Shown piece by piece: positions 9,401 through 19,300 of a stretch of 47,823 bases of DNA (the stretch's first letter is position 1; each line of letters begins with the position of its first letter). Origin of the DNA: a candidate division KSB1 bacterium. GTDB lineage: Bacteria; Zhuqueibacterota; Zhuqueibacteria; Residuimicrobiales; Krinioviventaceae. The DNA lies in NCBI GenBank assembly GCA_034505495.1, contig JAPDQV010000031.1:1-47823 (forward strand). The letters are read 5' to 3'. A program made the position numbers and the translations under genes. Below the pieces are notes generated by a model. That model worked only from the letters and a program-made list of their open reading frames with translations. It was not told where the DNA came from and did not search any database.

Positions 9401-10171
9401 ATTCGGGTCGCGCGCCCAGGGACCGGGCCAAAAATGCCAGACTTTGTTTTCTTCATCATAAAAAGCCCTGAGGCTGTCGACCACCGCTTTTTCTTTATCG
9501 GTCAAATCGGCATACGGTCCGGAAGGGCTCGGCATCCATTCGCCTTCACGCGTGTAATAGCCCGTCGGCCAACTCAGGGGCTGATCGCTGGTCGCCAATA
9601 GCGGCGTCCGATCGTTGATCGGCGCATAAGCCGCGTACTCGGGCACCTGCGAAGCGATCACTTGGCCTGAATGCAGTCTGCCGCGATGATCCTTTACCGG
9701 CATCCAATCGGGACGCGTCAGATTGGAGGTGCGGTCGAGAATTGATTCCGAAACCGTCGGCCCCCACCAATAGAGGCTGTCGGGAATTTTGGGATGCGGC
9801 CGATAAGACCAGGGGTACTTTTCCTTTAATTCCTGCGGAGAGTTGTTTCGCGCTCCATTCACGCCGACCAAAAGCCCTACAGACGCCAAATATTGGAAAC
9901 CTTTGTACAATCCTTCGGGATTAGACCAGTTCGAAAAATCGTGACCAACGAATTTTCCCGTGTTGGCGGTCATGGTTTTCAGCTCTCCCTTGAGCAGGTA
10001 GCCTTTGGCTCTGTGGGCAATGGCCTCTTCCGGCTTTTCGGCGAGAGAAGAGCTGCTCTTTGCCAAGGAGCTTGGCTCTTTGCCGGAAGCATGCGGTCTG
10101 CGGACGTCCTCTGCCGCCGCGCCGACCCAGAGCGCCAACCACATAAAGCATACCAGTTGTATAGTCCTCAT
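6473..10171 (-). CDS. Large secreted protein with T9SS-type C-terminal sorting domain
   Basis: This is a 1232-residue secreted protein. A signal peptide covers about residues 1-20 (MRTIQLVCFMWLALWVGAAA). The first 580 residues are rich in Trp, Tyr and Asp and match no family I recognise. Around residues 600-740 there is a fibronectin-III-like stretch (KVVLYWDRRSERYRDI, FEGYRVYKSTDNGKTWG, VTYCYAVTAYDYG). The last 90 residues form a T9SS type A-like sorting domain: VVPNPYIVSAYWE, then IHIFTLSGEKVNTL, then AAGLYVYVVE and the end KIGKFAVIR. It lies between the TonB-dependent receptor (51 bases upstream) and the PorV-like gene (56 bases downstream), all on one strand, so the three are probably one functional unit at the outer membrane. 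Confidence 0.87.
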   Translation of the reverse strand: MRTIQLVCFMWLALWVGAAAEDVRRPHASGKEPSSLAKSSSSLAEKPEEAIAHRAKGYLLKGELKTMTANTGKFVGHDFSNWSNPEGLYKGFQYLASVGLLVGVNGARNNSPQELKEKYPWSYRPHPKIPDSLYWWGPTVSESILDRTSNLTRPDWMPVKDHRGRLHSGQVIASQVPEYAAYAPINDRTPLLATSDQPLSWPTGYYTREGEWMPSPSGPYADLTDKEKAVVDSLRAFYDEENKVWHFWPGPWARDPNPNSPTFGQEIPGTFFSDCDIFMAFDDRWAIRDVDPNQGYAMGIEVQCSGFSYGRSFAEDIIFFPVKLINRSDRIGYIEQNRKYIDYTNNGKGWNYRDMYVGFYFDVDAYNKTAEGSLAGRTNDDDMMAYNRRLNFAYIWDLDDKSGNLTGMAYSAIKFLDSPPAARDLDLDGDGVIDVRKGEKLGMTDWHWFDWYARPGVRAVESSGPFIGDGQTPIAENAEEAMFRVMSGDTTGLTESQKDWYFWHKHPGSGKNLHFNSLEDLMADYPNGLDCVCIASAGPFDLAVGESVNASFAIIMGDSPLDLEQNAEIAQLMYDNNYQGPDPPKAPKVNAVVKPYTDKTGQKRNKVVLYWDRRSERYRDIMTGYQDFEGYRVYKSTDNGKTWGNPEKDLIRDEQGNVRGWRPIAQCDLIDGIGGRDKFAPWIYLGNDKVDKGEDKDGLFHSYTDYDVEDGVTYCYAVTAYDYGIDKDNLLLNPLRFQFNLESLENFKGSSEAEPQFVRVTPQPRASDFVDVKVDTAFDGTLRKVKGNGLAKISIEVVDPYQITGHTYQIVFRDSTITRTQAFLDSTAVDTLIGRTKTVVLYDYFVDTMVVKKETVLTYNVLDINTGKYMFTDATGAPVFDTHILHLDGEAIGVAATIDSINRGLINGTEYAPIFDGLRLKITNITKRPYFRRAKWTGACDYKITFDKWANALPRDYMLVWNQSFPDSAYKVSGTAIERIPVPFKAFDVTAGKQKAVPVGALWMDVDEEPKGVFSSKDYIGFIENATFLQTPSGKIPRGDRTWRLSFTWYDRDQWIVFPPDTIITTTVDPQTNQTVSDTTIIPADSVYVRANKPWANGDTLFITTWKPLSADDVFEFTTTHWMVDPNSTDPLANVRVVPNPYIVSAYWETDPNHLKIQFTNLPRRCTIHIFTLSGEKVNTLQHWAPDDSPGSGTEDWNLWTVNRQEIAAGLYVYVVETPEGRKKIGKFAVIR

Positions 10172-10222
10172 AACATCCTCATTGCTTGCGATTCACGGTT
10201 TGTTCATCGACTTCCGTGACGA

Positions 10223-13189
10223 TCAGAACTCGATTTCCGTGTAAAACTGAATGCTGCGCCGCGGCCCGTAAAAGAAAGGCTGGTCATACACCGTCAACGA
10301 GTTCAGACCTGCCGCAATCCGATTATTGGCACGTCGGCCGGGGTCGTTCGGCTTGCCGGTTTCGTTGTAGACATCATAGACATTCTTTTTGTCAAAAAGA
10401 TTATCCACCTGCAGACCGATTTTGAACTGAAACCGGCTAATCGGGATGATCTTGTGCCAGCTGAGCGTAACGCTGTTGATCCAAGGCATTCTTTCAGAGT
10501 TGGTTTCCTGAGGAATGCCCTCGATGGTCGGCGTATAAGGCGCTCCGCTTTGTGCGAAAAAGATGAGATTTAATAGCGAATTGCCGAGCGGATAAAAACC
10601 GAATATTTTGGGTCCGTTACGCTTGCCGAAACGATAGGCCGCCAATGTACTGAAATCGTGCGTGCGGTCGTAGCTCATAAGAATTTCCCGCTTGGGCATG
10701 GTTTCCGGGGTGTCGGTGTTACGGTAGCCTTCCCACGGATCGGCGCGGTTTGCCTTGGCCACAGAATAGGTGTACATGATACGGGCGCTCCACGGCGTTT
10801 TGAGCGACACTTTTTCGACCGTCACGTCGATACCGCGCGCGGTACCGTAATCGATGCCTTTGCTGATCGTATAGCTGAAAGGAAAAGCCGGCACGCGCTC
10901 GGTCGCATCGAGCTCGCTGTACTCTTTTGACCAGCCGACGAGGCTCACGGCCCACTCGTCGGCCACTTGATTTTTGACGCCGAATTCGTATGCCGTCAGC
11001 TTTTGCGCGCCGATCAGCGGATTGCCGACAATCGGCGACCAGGTCGTCAAGTCACGCTGACTGTTCAAATAAATATTGCGGTAGATCGGCAGCTGATGAA
11101 AGATGCCGTAACCGAAAGTGAAGGTGGCCTTGTCAGTAATGACATGCGAAATGCCGATGCGCGGACTCCAGCGGTACTGGGTTTTGGTCCGAACCAAGGG
11201 ACTGGTGGGATCGTTGGGATTCGACCAGGCTGTAGTGTTATAATTGTTCGCATCGAACCGAAGTCCTACGTTGATGGTCATGTAGGGATATTCGATTTTA
11301 TCCTGCACGTAGCCGGCAAATTCATAGGGATATTTGTGGTAAAACTCTTTGTAGGGCGTCTGCAGCCAAGGGAGTTGGATTTCGTCGAAAAAGAGATTAT
11401 GCTGCTTTCCGTTTACGCCGAATTGGATTTGATGATGCCGGTTGATTTGGCTCGTCAAATCGAAGCGGGTTTCAAAAGTTTCCGCGTAGGAACGATGAAA
11501 ATATCTACCGGACCCTTCGATGACATAGTCATAATAAGGTGCCTCGTAACGCCAGCCGTTATATTGCCAATAGTCGAGCCATTTCCCCTTTAAAGGGAAA
11601 ACGGCCGGATCGGGATGCACATTCGGATCCAGCTCTGCGCCGTCCGGCAGCTCATCGCCGTCATAATCGTCGCGCATCAGGGTCAGGTTTTTTTCAAAGT
11701 CGTCCGGATAGCCGTCGCCGTCGCTGTCTTTCGGCTTTTGATCCGGCTTGCGAGGATCGGTATGAAGCCGCGTCTCCACCCAATCGGGGTAACCGTCGCC
11801 GTCCAGATCGTTGTTGCGCACCAAATAGCGCCGCATTTGAAAAAAGCGCGATGCCCGCAACGTGTAAAAGGTCTTGCTCGAAAGTTGATGCGTCCACTCT
11901 AAATTCTGCCGGTCCGAATTGAGCAGTGTATAATTCTTGCCTTCCGGGTAATACCGGAACATGATCGATTCGCCGGAGTTGCCGTACAGCATCATGTCGG
12001 TAGAGACAACCCAGTTCGTAAAGACCAGCTTTTGCGTCGGACTCAGTTTCCACGCCAGCTTTCCAAATACATCCCAAACATACTCGTGCCCCAAGGCGTC
12101 CCATCCTTTCTTGCGGTCAAGAGGGTCGGAATGGTCATTGGGGTCATTCGGATTATAGGGAGGGACGATGTTTGCAACCGGATTGTACGGATGATTTCCA
12201 GGAATCGGACCGTCGGTCCACACTTTGTCGTCGAATTCCAACACTCGGCCTTTTTGCCGCGTCGATTGCCCGGAAATGTAAAACGAGAGCTTGTTTTTTG
12301 TATACGGCACCGGACCGCCGAAAGCACCGGCAAAGTCTTTCAGCCCCTGCAGGTACATGGGATAAAGAAAGCTGTTCGTCTTGCCGGCAATGAGCGAGCC
12401 GCCGATCTCCGAGGTTTGGTAACGAAAGACACCCTCGTACTTTTCGAAACTGCCGGTGCGGGTGATCCAGTTTTGCGTGCTCGACATCGCATCGCCGTAT
12501 TCGGCACTAAAGACGCCGGTTTCGGTGACCATTTCTTCGATCGCATACTTGTTCAGACGCGTACCGTTGCCGATGCCTCCGTAAGTCGGATTCTTTAGGT
12601 ACATACCGTCAAAGACATACCCTATCTCTCCCGAGCGGCCGCCCCGCACGTGGATTTGCTCCACACCTCGCTCGGCAAAGCCGGGTATACCGTACGACTG
12701 ATAGTTGATGGCCACAACCCCCGCCTGCAGGGCAAACATCTGCGACAAGTTCTGCACCGGAGCGCTGCGAATTTCAGCAGCCGAGATGACCGTCTTTTTG
12801 ACCGTAACATCCTTTTCCACCAAAGGTCGTTCGGCTACCACCTCTACCGTCTCTCCTTGGATCACTTCGACGCCGAGCTGAAAATCGACCGTCGTCGTTT
12901 TATCCATATTGACGATCACCTGGGTCTTGATGACCTTTTGATAGCCGATCATGCTCGCTCTCACACTATAAACACCGGGCGGAACATTGATGATGAGATA
13001 GTTGCCCTCCGCATTCGTGGCAGCGCCCATTGTCGTGCCGACGACCACGATGTTACAGCCCGGCAGCGGCTCTCCGGTCTCCTTGTCGGTAACCTTGCCG
13101 ACAATTTTTCCGACCGTGCCGGCATGCAAAAAATCGGCGGCAGCGAAAAACACCCACATCCATAACACCAGTGAAGCGGAACGCCTCAT
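10223..13189 (-). CDS. TonB-dependent receptor with calcium-type repeats in a loop
   Basis: This 988-residue outer-membrane receptor starts with a signal peptide (residues 1-24). A CarboxypepD_reg-like beta sandwich follows at about 27-110 (GKVTDKETGEPLPGCNIVVV), then a plug domain at about 120-250 (VHVRGGRSGEIGYVFDG is close to the plug consensus), and a 22-strand-type barrel up to the last strand SIQFYTEIEF. At about residues 455-530 the barrel carries an insertion with repeated Asp-rich motifs, DLDGDGYPD, DSDGDGYPDD and DYDGDELPDG. These are thrombospondin type 3/EF-hand-like calcium-binding sequences, probably in an extracellular loop. It is the first of the receptor, cargo, PorV-like series. 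Ligand unknown. Confidence 0.92.
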   Translation of the reverse strand: MRRSASLVLWMWVFFAAADFLHAGTVGKIVGKVTDKETGEPLPGCNIVVVGTTMGAATNAEGNYLIINVPPGVYSVRASMIGYQKVIKTQVIVNMDKTTTVDFQLGVEVIQGETVEVVAERPLVEKDVTVKKTVISAAEIRSAPVQNLSQMFALQAGVVAINYQSYGIPGFAERGVEQIHVRGGRSGEIGYVFDGMYLKNPTYGGIGNGTRLNKYAIEEMVTETGVFSAEYGDAMSSTQNWITRTGSFEKYEGVFRYQTSEIGGSLIAGKTNSFLYPMYLQGLKDFAGAFGGPVPYTKNKLSFYISGQSTRQKGRVLEFDDKVWTDGPIPGNHPYNPVANIVPPYNPNDPNDHSDPLDRKKGWDALGHEYVWDVFGKLAWKLSPTQKLVFTNWVVSTDMMLYGNSGESIMFRYYPEGKNYTLLNSDRQNLEWTHQLSSKTFYTLRASRFFQMRRYLVRNNDLDGDGYPDWVETRLHTDPRKPDQKPKDSDGDGYPDDFEKNLTLMRDDYDGDELPDGAELDPNVHPDPAVFPLKGKWLDYWQYNGWRYEAPYYDYVIEGSGRYFHRSYAETFETRFDLTSQINRHHQIQFGVNGKQHNLFFDEIQLPWLQTPYKEFYHKYPYEFAGYVQDKIEYPYMTINVGLRFDANNYNTTAWSNPNDPTSPLVRTKTQYRWSPRIGISHVITDKATFTFGYGIFHQLPIYRNIYLNSQRDLTTWSPIVGNPLIGAQKLTAYEFGVKNQVADEWAVSLVGWSKEYSELDATERVPAFPFSYTISKGIDYGTARGIDVTVEKVSLKTPWSARIMYTYSVAKANRADPWEGYRNTDTPETMPKREILMSYDRTHDFSTLAAYRFGKRNGPKIFGFYPLGNSLLNLIFFAQSGAPYTPTIEGIPQETNSERMPWINSVTLSWHKIIPISRFQFKIGLQVDNLFDKKNVYDVYNETGKPNDPGRRANNRIAAGLNSLTVYDQPFFYGPRRSIQFYTEIEF

Positions 13190-13220
13190 AACAACACCTC
13201 GCGGTAAAGTGGGTTAAAAT

Positions 13221-13254
13221 GAGATGCGGCGCATCTTTTGAGGCGCCGCATCTC
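13221..13254 (-). terminator. Perfect 12-bp hairpin between the BNR and TonB-receptor genes
   Basis: GAGATGCGGCGC and its exact complement GCGCCGCATCTC flank a 10-base loop, beginning 9 bases after the BNR gene stop. On the minus strand it is followed by ATTTTAA, a poor T tract. It may attenuate or terminate transcription between the BNR-repeat gene and the receptor gene. Confidence 0.55.
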
Positions 13255-13262
13255 TTCGACCT

Positions 13263-15647
13263 TTATTGTAAAAAGATCATTTTGCGCGTTTCTTGAAATT
13301 CTCCGGCAGAAAGCCGATAAAAGTAGACACCGCCCGGCAGCTTGTCAGGGCGCCATTCGAGGCGCCGACTGCCGGCTTCCATTTGTTCGTCGAACAGCAC
13401 TGCGACCTCCTGTCCCATAAGATTATAAACCGCCAGTCGCGCGTGTGCTGCCCGCGGAAGGGTGAATTGAATAACTGTGGAAGGATTAAAGGGATTGGGA
13501 TAGTTTTGCGTCAGTTCAAAAAGCAGAGGGGCATTGCCTTTTTGCGCTACGCCGACGGGAACGTATTTTCCCTTTCCGCGCACCGGAATGCCGGCATTTC
13601 CTTCGTTCGGGTCGTTGTTGGGCAAAGCGACAAAGCTGTCAAATTCACCGTCATAAAGAGGACGAAAAACGATTTCAATTTCGCGGCTTTCGCCGGGAGC
13701 AATCATAAAGCTCGCGGGTGAAACCGAAAACGACTTTTCGCCGCCGAAGGCGTTAATGATCTTGAGGTCCTGATCTCCTTCGTTTTTAATAACCACCTTT
13801 TTGCGTGCTTCTCCGGCATCGCCGATGTCGCCGAAATCGACGATGCCGCCGTAAGTGCCTGTCTCAATAGTGATCTCAGGACCGAAAAAGATTCGCTCAT
13901 CTGAAAACAGCGAAGTCGGACACTCCCAATAAACGATGTCGGCGGTGGAGACTTTGGTGTGATCATCACCGGCGGCGTCGCCGATGGCGCGCCCCGGGAC
14001 CGGCGAGTCCTGATAGAGCAGATGCAGTTTGCCGCGTGGATTACGGGGCGACAGAGCTACGAACCTTAGATCGCGATGCCAGTTGTCTTTGTCGGGGGTC
14101 AGCTGCACCGGCTTGGACCAGGTTTTGCCGCCGTCTTTGGACTTTGAACCCCAGATTTTGCAGTAACTCAACGGCCCCCAACTGGTTTTTTGCTGATCGA
14201 TACCGTCCTCAGGTTTCACCGTATCAGCTTGAGAAGCACGGACAAAAACACAATAAAGCGTTCCGTCTTCATCGACACCGATTTGCGGCGCAGACAACAC
14301 GTTGTAGCCGCCGCCGGCATAAACACCCTGCAATTCATCAACCTTTTCGATGGTCGCGATGCCTGTCGAAGGACTCCAATGCTTGATTCGGAAACCGGCT
14401 TCCCAATGCACAGAATCGCCGTTGAGGCCGCGATAGTAGGGAACTCGCCAACGCACACCACGACCGCCGGGATAGTAGCTCATGCCGCCCGGCGTCTTGG
14501 CTTCAGCCCAGACAATGTGCGGCTCGTTGTTGATGTACATGAAATCAAGTTGCCGCAACGGCCGGCTTTGGATATTATATTCTTCTTCCCAAGCGGCGAT
14601 CAAGGTGTCGATGGGCACATTGGTGTCTAAACTGTCATACCGAACGACTATATCGTACTGTGGGGGGAAGCTGACGGAATCGGTCGAAATGATCGGCTTG
14701 TTGCCGATGATTGCCTTCGGATCCTTCCAGGTTTTGCCGCCGTCAAGGCTTTCGAAATAGATGACGTCATGTGCATAGTTGGGAATAACAATGCCGATCT
14801 TGTTCTCCGTTTTCGGGCCGTCCAAACAGGCTTGGATTTGCTTTTCAATGTCCAGCTCTTTGGGCAGAGTTTCATCGAACGGCTCCAACGGGATGGCGTA
14901 TGGGCCGGGGACAATGCCGATGGGCGTCGACCACTTGGCACCGCGGTCTTCGCTGCGAAAATAGATTACGTTATCTTTGACGTTGTTTAAAATGTCTTCC
15001 TCGACGCCGCTGCCGTCGCTATAGTTCGTAGCAACCACATGCCAAGCGCCGGTTTTATCGACGGCAATATCCGGCCAAGTTGGATTGTACGCCGGCTTTT
15101 TTGTGCCTTCTTCCCAGACGAGAAATTCAGTAAAAAAGCCGAATCCGGCCATAAAGTCAGCCCAGACGCTGACGCCGCTGCCAAAGTGGGAGACGGCTAT
15201 GGCCGTATTGGCTGCATCAACAGCCAGGGAACCATATCCGGAGCGTTTGGTCTCGATCGGCACACCGGTTCCATGCACCCAGGAGGTACCGTCGAAAAAA
15301 TTATAGTACATTCGTCGGTTCTTCCAGCCGACATTAGCCTCGGCAATGTCGCCGAACATCCATTCTGCGTGAATGGTTTTCGATGCCGCATCCCAAATAA
15401 TTCGTTCGTGCAGAATGCCGTTGGTCTGGTAGTTGTAGGCGGTCTTGCCGATGACCTTTCCCTGCGGTGGAATGCTGCGGTTAAAAGACAAAACAGAATA
15501 GTTGCGAAAATCCGCAGGAAGAGCGTCCTTTTCCGCCTCCGGCCATATCGTCGGAGCGTTATTCTGAGTCGGCACAGATACCCGATTCTCCCCAAAAGTT
15601 GCTACGGTTAGAATCAGGATGAACATAAAATGTTTCACAAGGCTCAT
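13263..15647 (-). CDS. Secreted BNR-repeat (sialidase-like fold) protein with T9SS sorting domain
   Basis: This 794-residue secreted protein has a signal peptide at about residues 1-20. Its body carries BNR/Asp-box motifs (SEDRGAKWS, SLDGGKTWKD, SKDGGKTWSK) that point to a sialidase-like beta-propeller. No sialidase catalytic set was identified, so it is better read as a binding or structural propeller. At about 600-700 there is a choice-of-anchor D/ASH-type Ig domain (VDFGDIGDAGEARKKVVIKN, then IEIVFRPLYDGEFDS). The last 80 residues are a T9SS type A domain with ELTQNYPNPFNPSTVIQF and GGVYFYRL. AGGAG lies 7 bases before the ATG. It is upstream of the TonB receptor on the same strand but separated from it by a hairpin. 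Confidence 0.88.
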   Translation of the reverse strand: MSLVKHFMFILILTVATFGENRVSVPTQNNAPTIWPEAEKDALPADFRNYSVLSFNRSIPPQGKVIGKTAYNYQTNGILHERIIWDAASKTIHAEWMFGDIAEANVGWKNRRMYYNFFDGTSWVHGTGVPIETKRSGYGSLAVDAANTAIAVSHFGSGVSVWADFMAGFGFFTEFLVWEEGTKKPAYNPTWPDIAVDKTGAWHVVATNYSDGSGVEEDILNNVKDNVIYFRSEDRGAKWSTPIGIVPGPYAIPLEPFDETLPKELDIEKQIQACLDGPKTENKIGIVIPNYAHDVIYFESLDGGKTWKDPKAIIGNKPIISTDSVSFPPQYDIVVRYDSLDTNVPIDTLIAAWEEEYNIQSRPLRQLDFMYINNEPHIVWAEAKTPGGMSYYPGGRGVRWRVPYYRGLNGDSVHWEAGFRIKHWSPSTGIATIEKVDELQGVYAGGGYNVLSAPQIGVDEDGTLYCVFVRASQADTVKPEDGIDQQKTSWGPLSYCKIWGSKSKDGGKTWSKPVQLTPDKDNWHRDLRFVALSPRNPRGKLHLLYQDSPVPGRAIGDAAGDDHTKVSTADIVYWECPTSLFSDERIFFGPEITIETGTYGGIVDFGDIGDAGEARKKVVIKNEGDQDLKIINAFGGEKSFSVSPASFMIAPGESREIEIVFRPLYDGEFDSFVALPNNDPNEGNAGIPVRGKGKYVPVGVAQKGNAPLLFELTQNYPNPFNPSTVIQFTLPRAAHARLAVYNLMGQEVAVLFDEQMEAGSRRLEWRPDKLPGGVYFYRLSAGEFQETRKMIFLQ

Positions 15648-15763
15648 CCTATGACTCCTCTCCTCTTTTAGAATACAATGTTGAATTATTTTTCTTGCGG
15701 CATTACTTAGAAAGATTTAATCAAAAAATCAAGAAAAAAAGTAATCCAAGGTAACAAAGTTAC

Positions 15764-15795
15764 ATTGTTCGGTTAATATTTTTTCGTTATCTTTG
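15764..15795 (+). promoter_or_regulatory. Putative Bacteroidetes-type promoter of the 155-aa lipoprotein gene
   Basis: ATTG at 15764-15767 and TATCTTTG at 15788-15795 are 20 bases apart. The downstream element matches TAnnTTTG exactly and lies about 30 bases ahead of the ATG. The established Bacteroidetes consensus is TTTG-N19-TAnnTTTG. Confidence 0.45.
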
Positions 15796-15825
15796 CAAAG
15801 ACTTTAAGATTTGGAAACCAAAGCG

Positions 15826-16293
15826 ATGATTAAGCTTAGATTTTTGCCCGTTTGGGTTTTAGGATTGATCGTTCTTCAGTGCCGACAGGATGTGCCGATC
15901 GCCGACAAATGGATCGAACTGAAATCCAAACAGGATGCGGAATTGGAACGCACGTTCAGAACCGTCGGCAAAGGGGTCGGGCCGGTCACCTGGTGGGCGG
16001 GCGGCTATATGTGGGAAGGCGGGAGTTTTGAGATTGCCTTGATCGATGTCCGCAAAAACAAAGTTATTTTGCAAAAAATTTATCGATACGGGGACACCAA
16101 AACCGGCAACAGCGAGATGCCGCTCTTTAAATGGTGGCATGCGGAAGAAAAAGACCGCATCATTTTGCAGGCAGGACGTGTCTATCGCATGACACTCAAA
16201 ACACGTAATCTCGCTCAGCCCGGCGCCGGATGGGGATTATGGCTCTATCCGATCGGTGAAGAGCCGAAACGGCATGAACCCCCCAAACGCTAA
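15826..16293 (+). CDS. Small predicted lipoprotein, unknown function
   Basis: This is a 155-residue predicted lipoprotein. The N-terminus is MIKLRFLPVWVLGLIVLQC, where LIVLQC could serve as a lipobox. The mature part is rich in Trp, Gly and charged residues, for example VTWWAGGYMWEGGSFEIALI. I recognise no family. An in-frame TTG five codons earlier is possible, but the ATG gives a normal signal sequence; neither has a clear Shine-Dalgarno site, as is common in Bacteroidetes-like genomes. It is the only plus-strand gene between 5 and 26 kb and converges on the subtilase gene with a 10-base gap. The coding pattern and signal sequence favour a real gene. Confidence 0.7.
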   Translation: MIKLRFLPVWVLGLIVLQCRQDVPIADKWIELKSKQDAELERTFRTVGKGVGPVTWWAGGYMWEGGSFEIALIDVRKNKVILQKIYRYGDTKTGNSEMPLFKWWHAEEKDRIILQAGRVYRMTLKTRNLAQPGAGWGLWLYPIGEEPKRHEPPKR

Positions 16294-16303
16294 GCTCTTG
16301 CCG

Positions 16304-19300
16304 TCAACGCAGCAGCAGAATTTTATGGACCCAAAAGCGATCGTTCGTTTCGAGACGGCACAGATAGATTCCTGAAGCGGCTTCATGACCCTCTTTTGTC
16401 AGTCCGTTCCAGACTGCTTTATATCGGCCGGCCGGTTTATTCCCCTCCGCAAGCACCATTGTTTCGCGTCCCAGGGCATCGAGAATCGTCAGGCGAATAT
16501 GCGTCTCCTGCGGCAGTTCATAGAGGATGCTGACTGCGGAGTTGAAGGGATTCGGATAAGCTTGAACCAGACGGGCATCGAATGGCAGTTCTGTTTTATT
16601 AACAGCAATATGAGTGCGAATAGGCAAAAGCTCGATGTCGTCGATGAACCAGCCCGGTCCCGTACCGGCATCGTTGGAAATCAGACGAAAACGGATAAGG
16701 ACTTCTTCGTGACCCGGTCCGGTAAAATTGTTCAGATCGAATTCCGCTTTATAATATTTGGCAGCCGCGCCGGTTATGGGCGGCGCCAGAGGAATCCATG
16801 TTCTGCCGAAATCTCGCGAAGCCTCGACCAGACCGTAATCTTGATCGCTGAAACCGTAAAACATCCAGACGGAAAGCGTCGCCTGCGAGAGACGGGACAA
16901 GTCCAGACCGTATTTTAACGTCAACGACAGATCGGCATTGGCAGGATAGTTAAAGCCGTTTTCGGTTCGATTATGGGCGCCGTATCGCCCGGACCGCATG
17001 CGTACCGTTTCCAAATTCCAGTCGCCGGCGCCTGTCTCCCAATCGTCGAGTCCGCCTTCGAAACCTTCGAATCCCAACAGCAGCTTGTAAACCGGCGATT
17101 TACCGCGCAATCGATAGGGCGAGAGATCGCAGATGCTGAATTGATAATACAGCGTGTCGCCGAAAGAAAAGTTGCCGCGGAGCCGAGTGGTAAACAAGTT
17201 ATTGTTTCCAAGGACGGGAACGGCGCTGTCGGGCAAAGTTGAGCGCGTCCAAAAATAGACTCTGGCCGTGCTTTCATCTACGCCCGAGGCATCCGCAGCA
17301 GTCATGGCGACAATAGGATGGAGGGCCAGGCTGGATGCTTTCGGATTCGCAGCGGCAACCGTCGGCGGCTGGGCGGTTAAATTCGCCCGCAGCAATTTGA
17401 TCGGCGAATAAAAGCCGTCCTCGCTGACGGCCTGGACGCCGTATTCGATGATGGTTCCGTTCGGCTGACGCGGCAGATCGACGAAAAAGGTCGTATCGCT
17501 GACCGCGGTCATTTCGAGGCGGGAAAAGACGTTTTCGTTTATCTTTCGCCAAAAAAGATAGACACGGCTCGGCTTTCGGCTGCCTTTAACAATGGCGCCT
17601 ATGTACATATCCTGATAATAGCTCTCTATATTTTGAAGCGGTTCGACGCTCACCTCCAGACCGGTGAAATCGGCAATGATCCGCCTCATCAACAATTGTC
17701 GAACGGAATCCGAAAGGACGTTCTCCAATCCTCCGAAGGCAAAATGGATAATCTTATGATTGAGCTGTGTGTAAGAAACGGCGCCGCCGCGGTTGTCCGG
17801 ATAGGCAAAGATCGCCTGTCCGCCTCGGATCGGTTCGACAACATCCGGCGAATACTCGCGCCACTCTTCGGGGGGAGAGGAAACATAAAAGCTTAGGCCG
17901 CGGCTGATCGGCGAAGTATCCAGTCCCTTTATTTGCCGCCAGGATGTTGCGTCTTCCAGGTACTGGGCGTGGAGATGAGTTTCATAGAACGATTTGGCGT
18001 CGAAACCATTCTGGCGATATTGATTGTAGTAACCCCGCTGTTGAGCATCTTCAGCCGTCTGCAGCGCTGATAAATCCCAGGCAATATTTTCACCGCTAAT
18101 GAAAAGCGTTCTCTTTTCTCGAAGAAAAGAGATCAGATCTTCACGGTCTTCTCCGTTCAAGGTGGGCAAAGCGTTGGCGCAAATCCACATGACAAAATCA
18201 TAATTTCGCAGGCGCGCGGCAACTCGACCCTGTACCTCCCGATCCCATCGATCATACGGCATTCCAAGCGAATCAAGAAGCGCCTGGTAATATTTTTCAA
18301 CTTTTTCGCTGTTGCCGTCGTCATCGACAACGAGGAGCTTGGCTTCGACTGCCAGAGTAAAGCTCATCGTCTGCTCATAATCCCCGGATCTGGCCGTCAG
18401 CACAAAAGGGATGTTATGCGGAAAAGAGTCCTCCGAAAGTTTGATCCTAAAGAAAGGCTGAGTGGTTTCAACGAAATTGGGGCGATCGGCGAAACTCGGC
18501 AGCTGGGAGAAAAAAATTCTGCCGGTGATGATGGAGACGCTCGGGTCTTCGGTCGTAAGCAAGAGTTCGACATTGTGCGCAGCAGCCCAATTGTTCGTCA
18601 AACGGATCAACAAATCGACCGTTTCACCGACATTCAAGCGTTGGTCATCGTTGCCTGTCCCCATATCCTCGACAGAAATGCGAGTGATGGCGAGATCCGG
18701 CTTGGAAGCAAACGGCTCCGAGACGGCGCGATAGGCGTTCACACGGCCGTGTCGGCCAAGAAGTCCTGCGTATCTCGGATTGACCGAATCGATATCATCT
18801 GCAGTGTCGACGACGTGCATCAAGACCTGCGCTGGCGACCAGTCGGGGTGGACAGCCCGCACCAGCCCTGCAACGCCGGCGACGATCGGCGCAGCCATCG
18901 AAGTCCCGCTTAGAATGCCGTAACGGTTGCCCGGAAGGGTTGAAAAAACATCGCCGGGTGCAGAGACTTTGACCCAAGAACCGTAGTTGGAATAAGAGGT
19001 CTTTCGATCGCCCGCATCGACTGCGGCCGTCGATAATACCCAATTCTCCACATCCGGATAGTAGCCGATGTTCGAATTGTTGTTACCGGCGGCTTTGACA
19101 ATAACCAGACCGTTCTCGAAGGCAAAGCGCATCCAATCGCGCAGGGCATAATCGTTGCCGATGGCGCCGAAACTCATGTTGATGATTGAGGCTCCATTAT
19201 CAACTGCATATTCTATGGCCTTCAAAGCGGATGAAGTGGAAATCGATCCGCCTCCGTCCGTCGTCTTGTAGCCGATTCGCAGAGGCAGAATCCGGCAGCT

